In this document: piece by piece, positions 15,228-24,790 of the stretch | Numbering within the stretch: position 1 is the stretch's first letter | How the letters are laid out: each line of letters starts with the position of its first letter | Assembly (NCBI RefSeq): GCF_003148495.1 | Contig: NZ_QGGH01000003.1 | Location: forward strand, 637,240-701,239 | DNA length: 64,000 bases | Reading direction: 5' to 3' | Source of the DNA: Mesorhizobium loti | GTDB taxonomy: Bacteria > Pseudomonadota > Alphaproteobacteria > Rhizobiales > Rhizobiaceae | Translations under genes and position numbers: made by a program | The notes under the pieces: generated by a model | The model's database searches: none | What the model was told of the DNA's origin: nothing | The model's input: only the letters and a program-made list of their open reading frames with translations

Positions 15228-16793
15228 CTATCCCTTCATCGCGATGATGCGTCGTGCGGCGTTGAGGCCAGGTGCGCCGGAGACGCCGCCGCCGGGATGC
15301 GAGCCAGCGCCGGCCAGGAACAGCCCATCGATCGGCGTGTCGTAGCCGGACCAGCCGGAGACGGGGCGCGAGACCAGCATCTGGTCAGCCTGCAATTCGC
15401 CATGATGCCAATGGCCGCCCGGCATGCGATAGCGCGTCTCGATATCGGCCGGCGTCAAAAGCTCGGCGTGGATCACGCTCTTGCCGATGCCGGGCGCGTA
15501 GGACTCGAGCTGCGCCATAACAGCCTTGAGGAATTTCGGCTTGCCGGCATCCCAACCCTCCTTCAGCGCATAGGGAGCGTATTGCAGGACCGCCGACAGC
15601 ACGCAGGCGCCGCTGGGTGCGAGTGACGGGTCGGCGAGGCTTGGCAGCGTGATCTCCATCACCGGCTCCGGCGAGAACTCGCCATATTTGGAGGGATTGA
15701 AGGCGCGCTCCACGTGATCGGGCGAGGGGGCGATGACCAGCCGGCCCTTGTGGCCGGCGGCATCGACACCGGTGAATTGCGGCGGCCGGTCGAGCGCCAG
15801 ATTGAGCTTGGCCGTATCGCCCTTCATGCGAATGTTCTTCACCTTGCGCACGAAACCAGTGTCGATCTCGCGCGGTCCGACGAGGTCGAGGAAAGTCGTC
15901 GCCGGATTGATGGCGGAGACGATCGTGCTCGCGTGCATCACCTCGCCATTGTCGAGCGCGACACCGGCGGCGCGGCCTTTCTCGACGATGATTTTTGCCA
16001 CGGGCGCCAATGTGCGGATTTCGACGCCGGCCTTCTCCGCCGAGGCACGGATGGCAGTGACGACCGCGCCCATGCCGCCTTGCGGCAGGACCTGCGCGCC
16101 GGCCGCACCATCGGTCTCGCCGGCCAGCCGATAGTAGAGGCCGAGCAATGAGGTTGGCGAGCGCGGACCGAGATGGCTGCCCAGCGTTGCGTCGAAAGCC
16201 AGCAGGCCCTTCAGCCTGATGTCGGTGAGCTGTTCATCCAGCAGGTCGGCAACGTTCATCAACAGCACGCGCAGGAAGTCGCGCATGTCTTCCTTGCCAA
16301 GTTTCTTCAACGCCAGCGCGGTCTGGCCGAGTGAAACGGTTTCCAGCAGCGACATGCCGGCGAGATCGGGCGGCCGGCGGTAGAGGAACGGCTTCAGGAT
16401 GCCGGCATAGCGCAGCAGCTGCGCGCGCAGTCCCTTCCAGGCCGATTGCTCGGACGAACTGGCGCCAGTCAGCACCTCGCCATAGGCGCCATGCAGGACA
16501 AGCGGCGGGCCGTCTTTCGACAGCGCCACCGACGGCATGAAGTCGGCGCGACCAAATTGCAGCCCGTGCTTTTCCAGCTCCAGCGTCTTCACCACGTCGG
16601 GATGCAGCCGGTTCAGCAGATGGGCAATGGAGGATGCGCGAAAGCCGGGCGCGAATTCTTCGGTGCGCGCGGCGCCGCCGACTTCGCTTCCGGCTTCCAG
16701 CACCAGCACCTTGCGGCCGGCTTTGGCCAGCGTGGCAGCAGCGACGAGGCCATTGTGGCCGCCGCCAATGATGATTGCGTCAAATGACGTCAT
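15228..16793 (-). CDS. Phytoene desaturase-like FAD oxidoreductase, second copy
   Basis: The 521-residue flavoprotein begins with the FAD-binding GGGHNGLVAAATLAKAG dinucleotide motif. It ends with an FAD-contact stretch, PGGGVSGAPGLNAARRI. These are the marks of the phytoene desaturase/CrtI-related family. There is no carotenoid gene nearby, so the substrate is probably something else. Its start overlaps the upstream relative by 14 bp. Divergence from that neighbour across the middle suggests a heteromeric pair or two consecutive steps. Confidence 0.88.
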   Translation of the reverse strand: MTSFDAIIIGGGHNGLVAAATLAKAGRKVLVLEAGSEVGGAARTEEFAPGFRASSIAHLLNRLHPDVVKTLELEKHGLQFGRADFMPSVALSKDGPPLVLHGAYGEVLTGASSSEQSAWKGLRAQLLRYAGILKPFLYRRPPDLAGMSLLETVSLGQTALALKKLGKEDMRDFLRVLLMNVADLLDEQLTDIRLKGLLAFDATLGSHLGPRSPTSLLGLYYRLAGETDGAAGAQVLPQGGMGAVVTAIRASAEKAGVEIRTLAPVAKIIVEKGRAAGVALDNGEVMHASTIVSAINPATTFLDLVGPREIDTGFVRKVKNIRMKGDTAKLNLALDRPPQFTGVDAAGHKGRLVIAPSPDHVERAFNPSKYGEFSPEPVMEITLPSLADPSLAPSGACVLSAVLQYAPYALKEGWDAGKPKFLKAVMAQLESYAPGIGKSVIHAELLTPADIETRYRMPGGHWHHGELQADQMLVSRPVSGWSGYDTPIDGLFLAGAGSHPGGGVSGAPGLNAARRIIAMKG

Positions 16794-18399
16794 GGGCCGG
16801 GCTCATGTGGGAGGTCGACTTGGCGAGATCGCGCAGGATTTCCGCCGCGGCATTGCGGCCGGGCGCACCCATGACGCCGCCGCCGGGATGGGTCGAGGAG
16901 CCGCACATATAGAGCCCATCGACCGGCGAACGGTACTGCGCGTAGCCCGGAACCGGACGGTTGAACAAAAGCTGGTCGAAGGTCAATTCGCCCTGGAAGA
17001 TGTTGCCCTCGGTGAGGCCGACTTCCGCCTCGATCTCGCGCGGCGTGCGCACCTCCATGTGGACGATGCGGTCGCGGAAGCTAGGCGAGTATTCAGCGAT
17101 CTGGGCAATCACGCTTTCGGCGAAGCCGTCGCGATCGGCATCGGTCCACTCGCGGCCGCCGATCTTGGGCGGGGCGTATTGCACGAAGCAGCTCATGAAA
17201 TGCTTGCCGGGCGGCGCCATGGTCGGGTCGAGTGTCGTCGGGATGACCATGTCGAGGAAGGGATCGACCGACCAGCGCCCGGCCTTCCAGTCGTCATAGG
17301 CGCGCTCCATTCGCTCCATCGAATCGGTGAAATGCATGTCGCCGCGATAGACCGGCGAATCCTTCGGCAGCGCTGGGAATTCCGGCAGCGAATCGAGCGC
17401 GATGTTGACCTTGCCGGACGAGCCGCGGATCTTGAAGTTCCTCACCCGGCGCAGGAAGATCTCGGGCAGTTCCTTTTCCTCGACCAGCTTGAGGAAGGTG
17501 CGCTTCACGTCGGCGTTGGAGACGACGAGCTTGCCGTAAATCTCCTCGCCGCCGGCCAGCACCACGCCTTTGACCTTGCCGCGCTTGACCAGCACACGGT
17601 CGACCTCGGCGCCGGTGCGGATGGTTCCGCCCGACGCCTTGAAGGATGCCGCGAGTGCCTTGGTGACGGCGCCCATGCCGCCGCGCGCATAGCCCCAGGC
17701 ACCGACCGAGCCGTCGACCTCGCCCATATAGTGGTGCAAAAGCACGTAAGCCGTGCCGGGCGACATCGGCCCGAGCGCGGTGCCGATGATGCCGGACAAA
17801 GCGAAGTTCGCCTTGATGACATCGGTCTCGAAATACTCGTCGAGGAACTCCGAGATCGACATGGTCCAGAAGCGCAGCGTCAGCGCCATTTCCTGCGCCG
17901 ACAGGCCGGCGAATTTCTTGCCGAGATAGAGCAGTTCGCCGAGGTCGCGCGGCCGCAGGCTGGTCGGGTCGGGCGCGGTACGCATCAACAGCGGCTGGAT
18001 GAAGCGGCACTGCCGCGTCACGTCGCGGGCATAGCGGTCATAGGCTTCCGCATCGCGCTTGGAGAAGCGGGCGAATTCGCGCCGGTGCGCATCGCGGTCG
18101 CGGTAGTTGGCGAGGTAGTCGCCATCCCGGGTGAACACCGCGCCGCCCTCGTATGAGATGACCTGCAGGCCGAAGCGAGGCAGTTCGAGGTCGCGCATGA
18201 TCTCAGGGCGAAACAGCGAGCAGACATAGGAGCAGTTGGAGTAGAGGAAGCCCGGTGTCAGTTCCCTGCTCGTGGCGGCACCGCCGACCCAGTCGTTCTT
18301 CTCGACCACCAGCACGTCGAGGCCGGCGCGCTGCAGGTAGCAGGCGTTGACCAGTCCGTTGTGCCCGCCGCCGATGATGATCGCATCCCAAGCTTTCAT
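16780..18399 (-). CDS. Phytoene desaturase-like FAD oxidoreductase, first copy
   Basis: The 539-residue protein has the FAD motif IIIGGGHNGLVNACYLQRAG at the N-terminus and HPGGGVMGAPGRNAA near the C-terminus, the same fold as the following gene. It is first in a four-gene minus-strand operon (two flavoproteins, GcvT-like, small hypothetical). A BetI-type operator lies about 100 bp upstream at 18500-18515, shared with the divergent methyltransferase-TetR operon. Its catalytic role in this pathway is unknown. Confidence 0.88.
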   Translation of the reverse strand: MKAWDAIIIGGGHNGLVNACYLQRAGLDVLVVEKNDWVGGAATSRELTPGFLYSNCSYVCSLFRPEIMRDLELPRFGLQVISYEGGAVFTRDGDYLANYRDRDAHRREFARFSKRDAEAYDRYARDVTRQCRFIQPLLMRTAPDPTSLRPRDLGELLYLGKKFAGLSAQEMALTLRFWTMSISEFLDEYFETDVIKANFALSGIIGTALGPMSPGTAYVLLHHYMGEVDGSVGAWGYARGGMGAVTKALAASFKASGGTIRTGAEVDRVLVKRGKVKGVVLAGGEEIYGKLVVSNADVKRTFLKLVEEKELPEIFLRRVRNFKIRGSSGKVNIALDSLPEFPALPKDSPVYRGDMHFTDSMERMERAYDDWKAGRWSVDPFLDMVIPTTLDPTMAPPGKHFMSCFVQYAPPKIGGREWTDADRDGFAESVIAQIAEYSPSFRDRIVHMEVRTPREIEAEVGLTEGNIFQGELTFDQLLFNRPVPGYAQYRSPVDGLYMCGSSTHPGGGVMGAPGRNAAAEILRDLAKSTSHMSPAHDVI

Positions 18400-18499
18400 T
18401 TTGGCCCAGTCTTCCCGCGCGACCCGCTCTTCATTTTTGCGTGATCTGTTCCCGAATGCGCGGAATTTGGCACGGTATCAGCCATTCTGTCCAGTCATA

Positions 18500-18515
18500 C
18501 TGAATGAATGTTCAA
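18500..18515. promoter_or_regulatory. BetI-type operator, divergent promoter region
   Basis: CTGAAT-GAAT-GTTCAA matches the palindrome TTGAAY-N4-RTTCAA at 11 of 12 fixed positions. It lies between the starts of two divergent operons (18399 minus, 18601 plus). The same pattern recurs at 26693 and 30425. The TetR-family protein encoded at 19402 is the obvious candidate to bind it. Confidence 0.65.
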
Positions 18516-18600
18516 CAAATGGTGTTGCGTTTTCTCAGCCTTGAGATACGCTTTGCGGGCTTTCCAAAGTGCTTAAATCGGCTGACGGGGACGACATCCG

Positions 18601-19395
18601 ATGATTGAGACGGCAGATGCCGAGCCGGAGTATGACGACACTACCATCCGCTTCCTCGAGTTGCTGTGGGGCGACGGCTATCTGTCGCCGGGAGGCCCGG
18701 ACGAGGTCGACCGGGTGGTTGAAGGGCTTTCGCTCAAGGACAAGACGATCCTCGATATCGGCTGCGGCTCCGGCGGCATCACGCTGCATCTGGTCGAGCG
18801 CCACGGCGCCGCTCACGCTACCGGCTTCGATGTCGAACAGCCGGTGATCGAAACGGCGAGGCAGCGAGCCGCCGCGCGTGGGCTCGCGGATCGTGTCAGC
18901 TTTATCCAGGCGCCACCGGGACCGCTGCCTTTCGCCGATTGCTCCTTCGATGTCGTCTTCTCCAAGGATGCGTTGCTGCACGTGCTAGACAAGGACGCGC
19001 TGTTTGCAGAAATCTTCCGGGTTCTCAGGCCGGGCGGCGTCTTTGCCGCCTCCAACTGGATGATCTCACATGACGGCGAACCGTCACCCGAGATGAGGGC
19101 CTATATCGCGGCGGAAGGGCTGTCCTTCGCCATGGCATCGCCGGCGCGCTATGCGCAGGCGATGCGTAGCGCCGGCTTTGCCGATGTCACTGCCAGGGAT
19201 CGCAATCCCTGGTATCGCGACGTCGCGCGCGGTGAGCTGGAAAAGCTGAAAGGGCCGCTCTACCCGATGGTCGCCGCCGAGGTTGGCGCAGCCTATGTCG
19301 ACAAGAACATACGAACCTGGGAAGCCATGCAGAAGGTGCTTGACAGTGGTGAGCACCGTCCCACTCATCTTCGCGGTCGAAAGCCGGTTGGATAG
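18601..19395 (+). CDS. SAM-dependent methyltransferase, class I
   Basis: This 264-residue protein has the SAM motif [15 protein letters not shown] (about residues 50-65), an acidic post-motif (ATGFDVEQ) and the motif IV region [13 protein letters not shown]. It resembles phosphoethanolamine/amine N-methyltransferases by sequence feel, but the substrate cannot be read from the sequence. It is the first gene of the plus-strand operon that continues with the TetR gene 6 bp later. Its partnership with oxidases and a GcvT-like protein fits methyl-group handling. Confidence 0.85.
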   Translation: MIETADAEPEYDDTTIRFLELLWGDGYLSPGGPDEVDRVVEGLSLKDKTILDIGCGSGGITLHLVERHGAAHATGFDVEQPVIETARQRAAARGLADRVSFIQAPPGPLPFADCSFDVVFSKDALLHVLDKDALFAEIFRVLRPGGVFAASNWMISHDGEPSPEMRAYIAAEGLSFAMASPARYAQAMRSAGFADVTARDRNPWYRDVARGELEKLKGPLYPMVAAEVGAAYVDKNIRTWEAMQKVLDSGEHRPTHLRGRKPVG

Positions 19396-19401
19396 CCGGC
19401 G

Positions 19402-20115
19402 ATGCTGGAGACCATCAGACCCATGAAGACTTCAGTCGCCAGGGAAGCCCTCCTTGAATCGGCGCGGAAAAGCGAGGCCGAAAAGCGCGGACGCAAGGCC
19501 TCGAAGGAGGTCAGGCAGCTTCAGCTCATCGAGGCGACGATCGATTCGCTGGCCAAGCGCGGCTATTCGGAAACGACGATGGCCGATGTTGCCGACGGCG
19601 CGGGCCTGTCGCGCGGCATCGTCAATTTCCATTTCGAGAGCAAGGAAAAGCTGCTCATCGCGACCTTGCAGCATATGTATGACGAGTATTCGTCGCATTG
19701 GCGCAACGCCCTGCAGAAGGCGGGCGATGACCCCGCCGATCAGCTTCACGCGTTGGTCTCCGCCGATTTCGACCGGTCGATCTGCAACAAGCGCAAGCTC
19801 GCCGCCTGGTGTGCCTTCTGGGGCGAGGCCAAGTCGCGGCCGACCTACCAGGCGCTGAGCAGTGCGCGCGATGCCGTCTACCAGACCATCTTCATCGACC
19901 TGTGCGCGACGCTGAAGCAAAGCGGCTCCTATGCCTATGAGCCGCAGGTCATGGCGCTGGCGCTTAGTGCGATGCTGGAAGGGTTGTGGCTGCGGTTGAT
20001 GATGGGGACCGAGGACACCACGCGCGAGACCGCCTTGCAGGCGGCCAATGAATTCCTGTCGGTGGCCTTCCCGAAGCACTATCCGTCGAAGGCCGCCGGC
20101 GCGACAAAACCATAA
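19402..20115 (+). CDS. TetR-family regulator, BetI-like
   Basis: This 237-residue regulator has an N-terminal helix-turn-helix (TMADVADGAGLSRGIVNFHF, about residues 60-80). The C-terminal ligand domain has the BetI-like AAWCAFWGEAKSRPTYQ and MLEGLWLRLM. BetI represses choline/betaine genes through sites of the TTGAA-type palindrome. Three similar palindromes occur around this cluster, so this is the likely local repressor. A second ATG eight codons downstream (19426) is an alternative start. Confidence 0.88.
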   Translation: MLETIRPMKTSVAREALLESARKSEAEKRGRKASKEVRQLQLIEATIDSLAKRGYSETTMADVADGAGLSRGIVNFHFESKEKLLIATLQHMYDEYSSHWRNALQKAGDDPADQLHALVSADFDRSICNKRKLAAWCAFWGEAKSRPTYQALSSARDAVYQTIFIDLCATLKQSGSYAYEPQVMALALSAMLEGLWLRLMMGTEDTTRETALQAANEFLSVAFPKHYPSKAAGATKP

Positions 20116-20144
20116 GAACACCAGAACAGACAGAGGATGGAACA

Positions 20145-21227
20145 ATGAAGAAACTAACCCGACGCCTGACATTGACCCTGGCGCTGACTGGTGCGCTGGC
20201 GGCTTCGGCCGCGGCACTTGCGGTCGCCGCCGACAAGGACCTGATCGTGTTCGACTGGTCAGGTTATGAAGACCCCAGCTTCCACCCGAAATATGTCGAG
20301 AAGAACGGCGACTCGCCGACCTTCGCCTTCTTCGGCGACGAGGACGAGGCGTTCGAGAAGGTGCGCTCCGGCTTCAAGGCCGATCTCGGCCACCCCTGCT
20401 CGCAGAGCGTGGTAAAATGGCGCGAGGCCGGCCTGCTGCAGCCGCTCGACCCGTCTAAGATCACGGGCTGGAAAGACCTCAATCCCGGCATCATGGCGAT
20501 GAAGGATCTTGCCACGACATCGGACGGCAAGGCCTGGTTCATGCCCTGGGACTGGGGCAATACCCAGCTCACCTACAACACCTCCAAGATCGATGCCAAG
20601 GACGTGCAGTCGCTGAAGGCTTTTGCCGATCCCAAGTTCAAGGGCAGGGTGTCCATCGGCGACAATGTCGACGATGCCTATGCGCTGGCGAGCCTCGCCA
20701 TAGGCCTCAAGGACTGGACCAAGATGACCGACGACCAGTTCAAGCAGGCATCGGATTTCCTACGCCAGGTGCACAAGAACGTCCGCTCCTACTGGACCGA
20801 CACGACCGACGTCGTGCAGCTGCTGAGCGGCGGCGAGGTCGATCTCGCCTGGGCCTGGAATGACGCAACAGTGCAGTCGGTCGCCGCCGGCGTGCCGATC
20901 ATGGCGAAGAAGGACACCGACGAAGGCATCTCGACCTGGGTCTGCGGCTATGTGCTGTTCAAGGAAGCGCCCGGCAATGTCGACAAGGCCTATGACTATC
21001 TGAACGCCGTCAACGACCCGGAGACCGCCAAGGTGCTGGTCAAGGACTGGGGCTACGGCCAGGCCAATGCCAAGGGCATGGCCGGCGTCGACCAGGCGGT
21101 CTTGAAGGAAAAGGGCTATGACGACGTGCAGAAATTCATCGACAAGACGCTGTTCCAGTCGCCGGTGCCTTCCGACCTCAAGCTCAAGATGATCGCCGAA
21201 TTCGAGAAGATCAAAGCCGGGTACTGA
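20145..21227 (+). CDS. PotD-like ABC transporter substrate-binding protein, copy 1
   Basis: This 360-residue periplasmic protein has a signal peptide (about residues 1-28, ending near LAVAADKD). The mature part shows the PotD/PotF-like pattern, with VFDWSGYEDP and WFMPWDWGNTQLTYN. It is about 60% identical by eye to the next gene, so the pair is a tandem duplication. It serves the transporter encoded on the other strand at 23693-26521. Polyamines or related cationic amines are likely ligands. A hairpin (21245-21276) follows the stop codon. Confidence 0.9.
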   Translation: MKKLTRRLTLTLALTGALAASAAALAVAADKDLIVFDWSGYEDPSFHPKYVEKNGDSPTFAFFGDEDEAFEKVRSGFKADLGHPCSQSVVKWREAGLLQPLDPSKITGWKDLNPGIMAMKDLATTSDGKAWFMPWDWGNTQLTYNTSKIDAKDVQSLKAFADPKFKGRVSIGDNVDDAYALASLAIGLKDWTKMTDDQFKQASDFLRQVHKNVRSYWTDTTDVVQLLSGGEVDLAWAWNDATVQSVAAGVPIMAKKDTDEGISTWVCGYVLFKEAPGNVDKAYDYLNAVNDPETAKVLVKDWGYGQANAKGMAGVDQAVLKEKGYDDVQKFIDKTLFQSPVPSDLKLKMIAEFEKIKAGY

Positions 21228-21244
21228 GCCCTTGTTCCGGGCGT

Positions 21245-21276
21245 CCTGTCTGCGCGTCGATAGGGCGGCAGACGGG
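21245..21276 (+). terminator. Hairpin after first binding-protein gene
   Basis: CCTGTCTGC (21245-21253) pairs with GCAGACGGG (21268-21276) with one mismatch pair. There is no T run, so it is more likely an mRNA-stabilising or attenuating hairpin than a full terminator. Confidence 0.4.
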
Positions 21277-21345
21277 CTCGCCAAAGTCTGGGAATTCTCC
21301 TAACCTTTAGGGGACGTTTGCGCGATCCCGGGGGGATTCTCAGCC

Positions 21346-22422
21346 ATGAAATCGATGCTACGCCGCCTTGCCCTTGCCTCCGCGTGCATGATTGGCGCCG
21401 GTGCGGTCTATGCCCTCGCCGAAGGCGGCGGCGATCTCGTCGTGTTCGACTGGTCGGGCTATGAGGATCCGCTGCTGCACCCAGCCTACACCGCCAAATA
21501 CGGCGCCGAGCCGACCTTCGCCTTCTTCGGCGACGAGGACGAAGCGTTCGAGAAGATGCGGGCCGGCTTCAAGGCCGACATCGCCCACCCCTGCTCGCAA
21601 AGCGTGGTCAAATGGCGCGAGGCCGGCATGCTGCAGCCGCTCGACACCTCCAGGATATCAGGCTGGAAGGACCTCAATCCCGGCATCATGGCGATGAAGG
21701 ATCTCGCCGTCACCGCCGACGGCAAGGCCTGGTTCATGCCGTTCGACTGGGGCAACACCTCGCTGCTCTACCGCACCGACAAGGTGACGGCTGAGGAGGC
21801 GCAGTCGCTAAGGGTCTTCGCCGATCCGAAATACAAGGGCCGTGTCACGATCGGCGACAATGTCGATGACGCCTATGCGCTGGCGAGCCTGGTGATCGGT
21901 CTCAAGGACTGGACCAAGATGACTGACGCGCAGTTCCAGGAGGCGTCCGCCTTCCTGCGCGACGTGCACAAGAACATCCGCTTCTACTGGACCGACGACA
22001 CTGACCTCAACCAGGCCTTTATCGGCAATGAGGTCGATCTGGTCTGGGGCTGGAACGAGACCTTTGTCACGCTCAAGGGGCAAGGCATGCCGATCGCCAT
22101 GAACCGCGACACCAGGGAAGGGATTTCGACCTGGGTGTGCGGCTATGTGCTGATGAAGGACGCGCCTGGTAAGCTCGATGAAGCCTATGAATTCCTCAGC
22201 GCCGTCAACGCACCCGGCGTGTCGGACTACATGGTCAAGACCTTCGGCTATGGCCATGGCAATGGCGCCGGCATGGCAGCGATCGACCACAAGGTGCTGG
22301 TCGATCGCGGCTTCGACAATCTCGACAAGTTCCTCGACAAGACGCTGTTCCAGCAGCCGGTGGCGCCAGAGCTCAAGCAGCGCATGGTCGCCGAATTCGA
22401 GAAGATCAAGGCCGGCTATTGA
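21346..22422 (+). CDS. PotD-like ABC transporter substrate-binding protein, copy 2
   Basis: This 358-residue relative of the previous gene has its own signal peptide (about residues 1-25). It shares VFDWSGYEDP, FFGDEDEAFEK and ISTWVCGYVL with copy 1. Differences cluster in the region that would line the pocket (for example WTDDTDLNQAFIGN against WTDTTDVVQLLSGG), so the two may bind different ligands. GGGGGGA precedes the ATG. The stop codon overlaps the TTG start of the oxidase gene. Confidence 0.9.
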   Translation: MKSMLRRLALASACMIGAGAVYALAEGGGDLVVFDWSGYEDPLLHPAYTAKYGAEPTFAFFGDEDEAFEKMRAGFKADIAHPCSQSVVKWREAGMLQPLDTSRISGWKDLNPGIMAMKDLAVTADGKAWFMPFDWGNTSLLYRTDKVTAEEAQSLRVFADPKYKGRVTIGDNVDDAYALASLVIGLKDWTKMTDAQFQEASAFLRDVHKNIRFYWTDDTDLNQAFIGNEVDLVWGWNETFVTLKGQGMPIAMNRDTREGISTWVCGYVLMKDAPGKLDEAYEFLSAVNAPGVSDYMVKTFGYGHGNGAGMAAIDHKVLVDRGFDNLDKFLDKTLFQQPVAPELKQRMVAEFEKIKAGY

Positions 22423-23729
22423 CGGGCGAACCGGAAAGAACCGATGTCGTTATCGTCGGCGCCGGCTTCACCGGCCTGTCGGCGGCGCTTGAGCTGAAGG
22501 CAGCCGGCATCGGCTTTCTGTTGCTCGAAGCGCGCGACCGCGTCGGCGGGCGAGTGGAAGCCGTTCTCGACGGGCTTGGTAAGCGGCTCGATAGCGGCGG
22601 TCAGTTCTTCTGCGAAGACATGCTCGAGGTGATGGCGCTGGCCGAGGCGCGAGGCAAGACCTTCGTTGAGACCTATGTGAATGGCGATTTCATCACCCAT
22701 CCATCGATGTCGGTCGAACAGGCCGAGCGGACCTATCATGGCGCGATGGCAATCCGCGAGCGCATGAACAGGATTGAGCCGAACGATCCCTCGATAGCAG
22801 GGCTGACCGTCAACGTCTGGCTCGATCGTCAGAAGGACGCAACCGATGCCAAGGCGGCGTTCCGGTCGATGATCGAGGGCCTGTGGTGCCTGGCGCTCGA
22901 CAAGGTGCCGCTGTGGCACCTGATCGACAATGACCGGCGCATCACCAACGAGGTGCCGGAGCTGCAATACTTCCTGCGCGACACCATGCAGTCGCTGGCC
23001 GAGGATCTGGCCGGGGATCTCGTTGGCCGGGTGCGGCCGAACGAACCGGTCACGCGCATCGAACATGGACTGTATGGTGTTCGCACCGTCTCGCCCAACG
23101 GCATTGTCGAAGCACGGGCGGCGTTGATTGCCGTGCCACCGGCAACGGCCGCGAAACTCGATTTCGCACCTGCCTTGCCGGAGTTGCTTAGGAAAGCACT
23201 TGGCGTGTGGGAAAGCGGAGCGGTGATCAAGATCCAGGTGCGCTATGCCAGGCCGTTCTGGCGTGATCGCGACTTGTGCGGCATGGTGATGTGGCGCGAT
23301 CTGCCTGGCCTGTTTGCCTGCGATGCCAGCAAGGATGCGGACCATGCCGCGCTTGTCGTCTTCGTCGGCGGGCCGCTGGCGCTGCGTTGGCATACGCTCG
23401 GCGAAACGGCGCTGCGCACCGAAGTGACGGCAAGGCTGAAGGACGCCCTTGGCCAGGAGGCGGCGGACGTCCTGGATTTCAGCTATCGGGACTGGACGGA
23501 TGATCGCTGGAGTGGCGGCGCTTACAGCGACCTCATCGTCGATGTGACGGCTGTCGATGCCGAGTCGACAATCCTGGCTGGCTCACCATCCCTGCATTTC
23601 GCCAGTTCGGAACTGTCGCCGTCATTTCCGGGCTATGTCGAAGGCGCCATCGTCGCCGGGCGCATCGCGGCGCGCAAGATGATCGCCGAGCTTCAATCGG
23701 CCATCGCCACCAAAGCCTCGGGATCGTAG
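22419..23729 (+). CDS. Flavin monoamine oxidase family FAD-dependent amine oxidase
   Basis: This 436-residue protein has an N-terminal FAD motif (VVIVGAGFTGLSAALELKAAG) shortly after the start and then LLEARDRVGGRVEA. It ends in FPGYVEGAIVAGRIAA, as in the flavin amine oxidase family. The TTG start at 22419 overlaps the upstream TGA, and no other in-frame start suits the motif. These enzymes deaminate primary or polyamines to aldehydes. Its 3' end overlaps the convergent ABC ATPase gene by 37 bp. Confidence 0.87.
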   Translation: MTGEPERTDVVIVGAGFTGLSAALELKAAGIGFLLLEARDRVGGRVEAVLDGLGKRLDSGGQFFCEDMLEVMALAEARGKTFVETYVNGDFITHPSMSVEQAERTYHGAMAIRERMNRIEPNDPSIAGLTVNVWLDRQKDATDAKAAFRSMIEGLWCLALDKVPLWHLIDNDRRITNEVPELQYFLRDTMQSLAEDLAGDLVGRVRPNEPVTRIEHGLYGVRTVSPNGIVEARAALIAVPPATAAKLDFAPALPELLRKALGVWESGAVIKIQVRYARPFWRDRDLCGMVMWRDLPGLFACDASKDADHAALVVFVGGPLALRWHTLGETALRTEVTARLKDALGQEAADVLDFSYRDWTDDRWSGGAYSDLIVDVTAVDAESTILAGSPSLHFASSELSPSFPGYVEGAIVAGRIAARKMIAELQSAIATKASGS

Positions 23730-24790
23730 GCGAGGCGGATCGAGGTGCCGACAGGGATGTCGTCGGCGCCGAAATCGTTGGTCTCGGTCACCGACAGCGG
23801 CTTTTCCAGTCCCGGTATCTCGACGATCAGATGGGTGATCTCGCCAAAATAATGGCGTTCGACCACCTTGCCGGCGACCTCGAACTTGGCCGTCGCATTG
23901 TCCCACAGCACGCGCAGCCGCTCCGGCCGGATGCCGAGTGTCGCGCCGCCACCATTGCGGACAAAGGCCTTGGGCTTGTCGGTCTTGATGCGACCAAAGC
24001 CCAGCGTGTCGACAACCAGTGAGGCGCCACTCTCCTCGACGATCTGCGCCTTGACGAAGTTCATGCCGCCAAGGAAGTCGGCGACCTGGCGGGTGACCGG
24101 CCGCTGGTAGATTTCCTTGGGCGAGGCGACCTGCGCAATCCTGCCGCCGAACATCACGGCGATGCGGTCGGACATGGCCAGCGCCTCATATTGGTCGTGG
24201 GTGACGAGCACGAAGGTGATGCCGACCGCCTGCTGCAGGCGGCGCAGTTCGACCTGCATCTGCTCACGCAGCTTCTTGTCGAGCGCCGACAGCGGTTCGT
24301 CGAGCAGCAGCACCTTGGGCCGCATCACCAGTGCGCGTGCCAGCGCCACGCGCTGCCGTTGGCCGCCGGAAAGTTCTGTCGCCAGGCGCTTGCCGAGGCC
24401 GGTCAGCGAGACCTGCGCCAGCGCCTCCTCGACCCGGCGCTTCTCCTCGCCGCCCTGCAGCTTCAGCCGCTTCAGCCCATAGGCGACGTTTTGTTCGACA
24501 TTGAGGTGCGGGAAGATCGCATAGCTCTGGAAGACCATGTTGGTCGGCCGGCGGTTGGCAGGGATGCCCTCCATCGGCTGACCGCCGACAGAGATCGACC
24601 CGCTGGTCGGATTGTCGAAACCGGCGATCATGCGCAACAGCGTGGTCTTGCCGCAACCGGATGGGCCGAGCAACGAGAAGAACTCGCCTTCCCGGATGGT
24701 CAGCGAGGCGTCATCGAGCGCCTTGAACGCCCCATAGCTGCGGGTAACGTTCTTGATCTCGATCATGGATCGTTGCTGCTGCTCAGGCAT
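23693..24790 (-). CDS. ABC transporter ATP-binding protein, PotA-like
   Basis: This 365-residue ATPase has Walker A GPSGCGKTT (about residue 45), the signature LSGGQRQRVALARAL, Walker B KVLLLDEPLSALDKK and a C-terminal TOBE-type regulatory domain (about 250-360). It powers the two permeases encoded upstream on the same strand. GGGAGG precedes the start, which overlaps the permease stop by 8 bp, so the genes are translationally coupled. A spermidine/putrescine-type importer is the nearest match. Confidence 0.93.
   Translation of the reverse strand: MPEQQQRSMIEIKNVTRSYGAFKALDDASLTIREGEFFSLLGPSGCGKTTLLRMIAGFDNPTSGSISVGGQPMEGIPANRRPTNMVFQSYAIFPHLNVEQNVAYGLKRLKLQGGEEKRRVEEALAQVSLTGLGKRLATELSGGQRQRVALARALVMRPKVLLLDEPLSALDKKLREQMQVELRRLQQAVGITFVLVTHDQYEALAMSDRIAVMFGGRIAQVASPKEIYQRPVTRQVADFLGGMNFVKAQIVEESGASLVVDTLGFGRIKTDKPKAFVRNGGGATLGIRPERLRVLWDNATAKFEVAGKVVERHYFGEITHLIVEIPGLEKPLSVTETNDFGADDIPVGTSIRLAYDPEALVAMAD

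Noticed and set aside
15228..18399. Carotenoid biosynthesis, as the two phytoene-desaturase-like genes might suggest
   Set aside because: No phytoene synthase, cyclase or other carotenoid gene is nearby, and the operon partners are amine and C1 genes.
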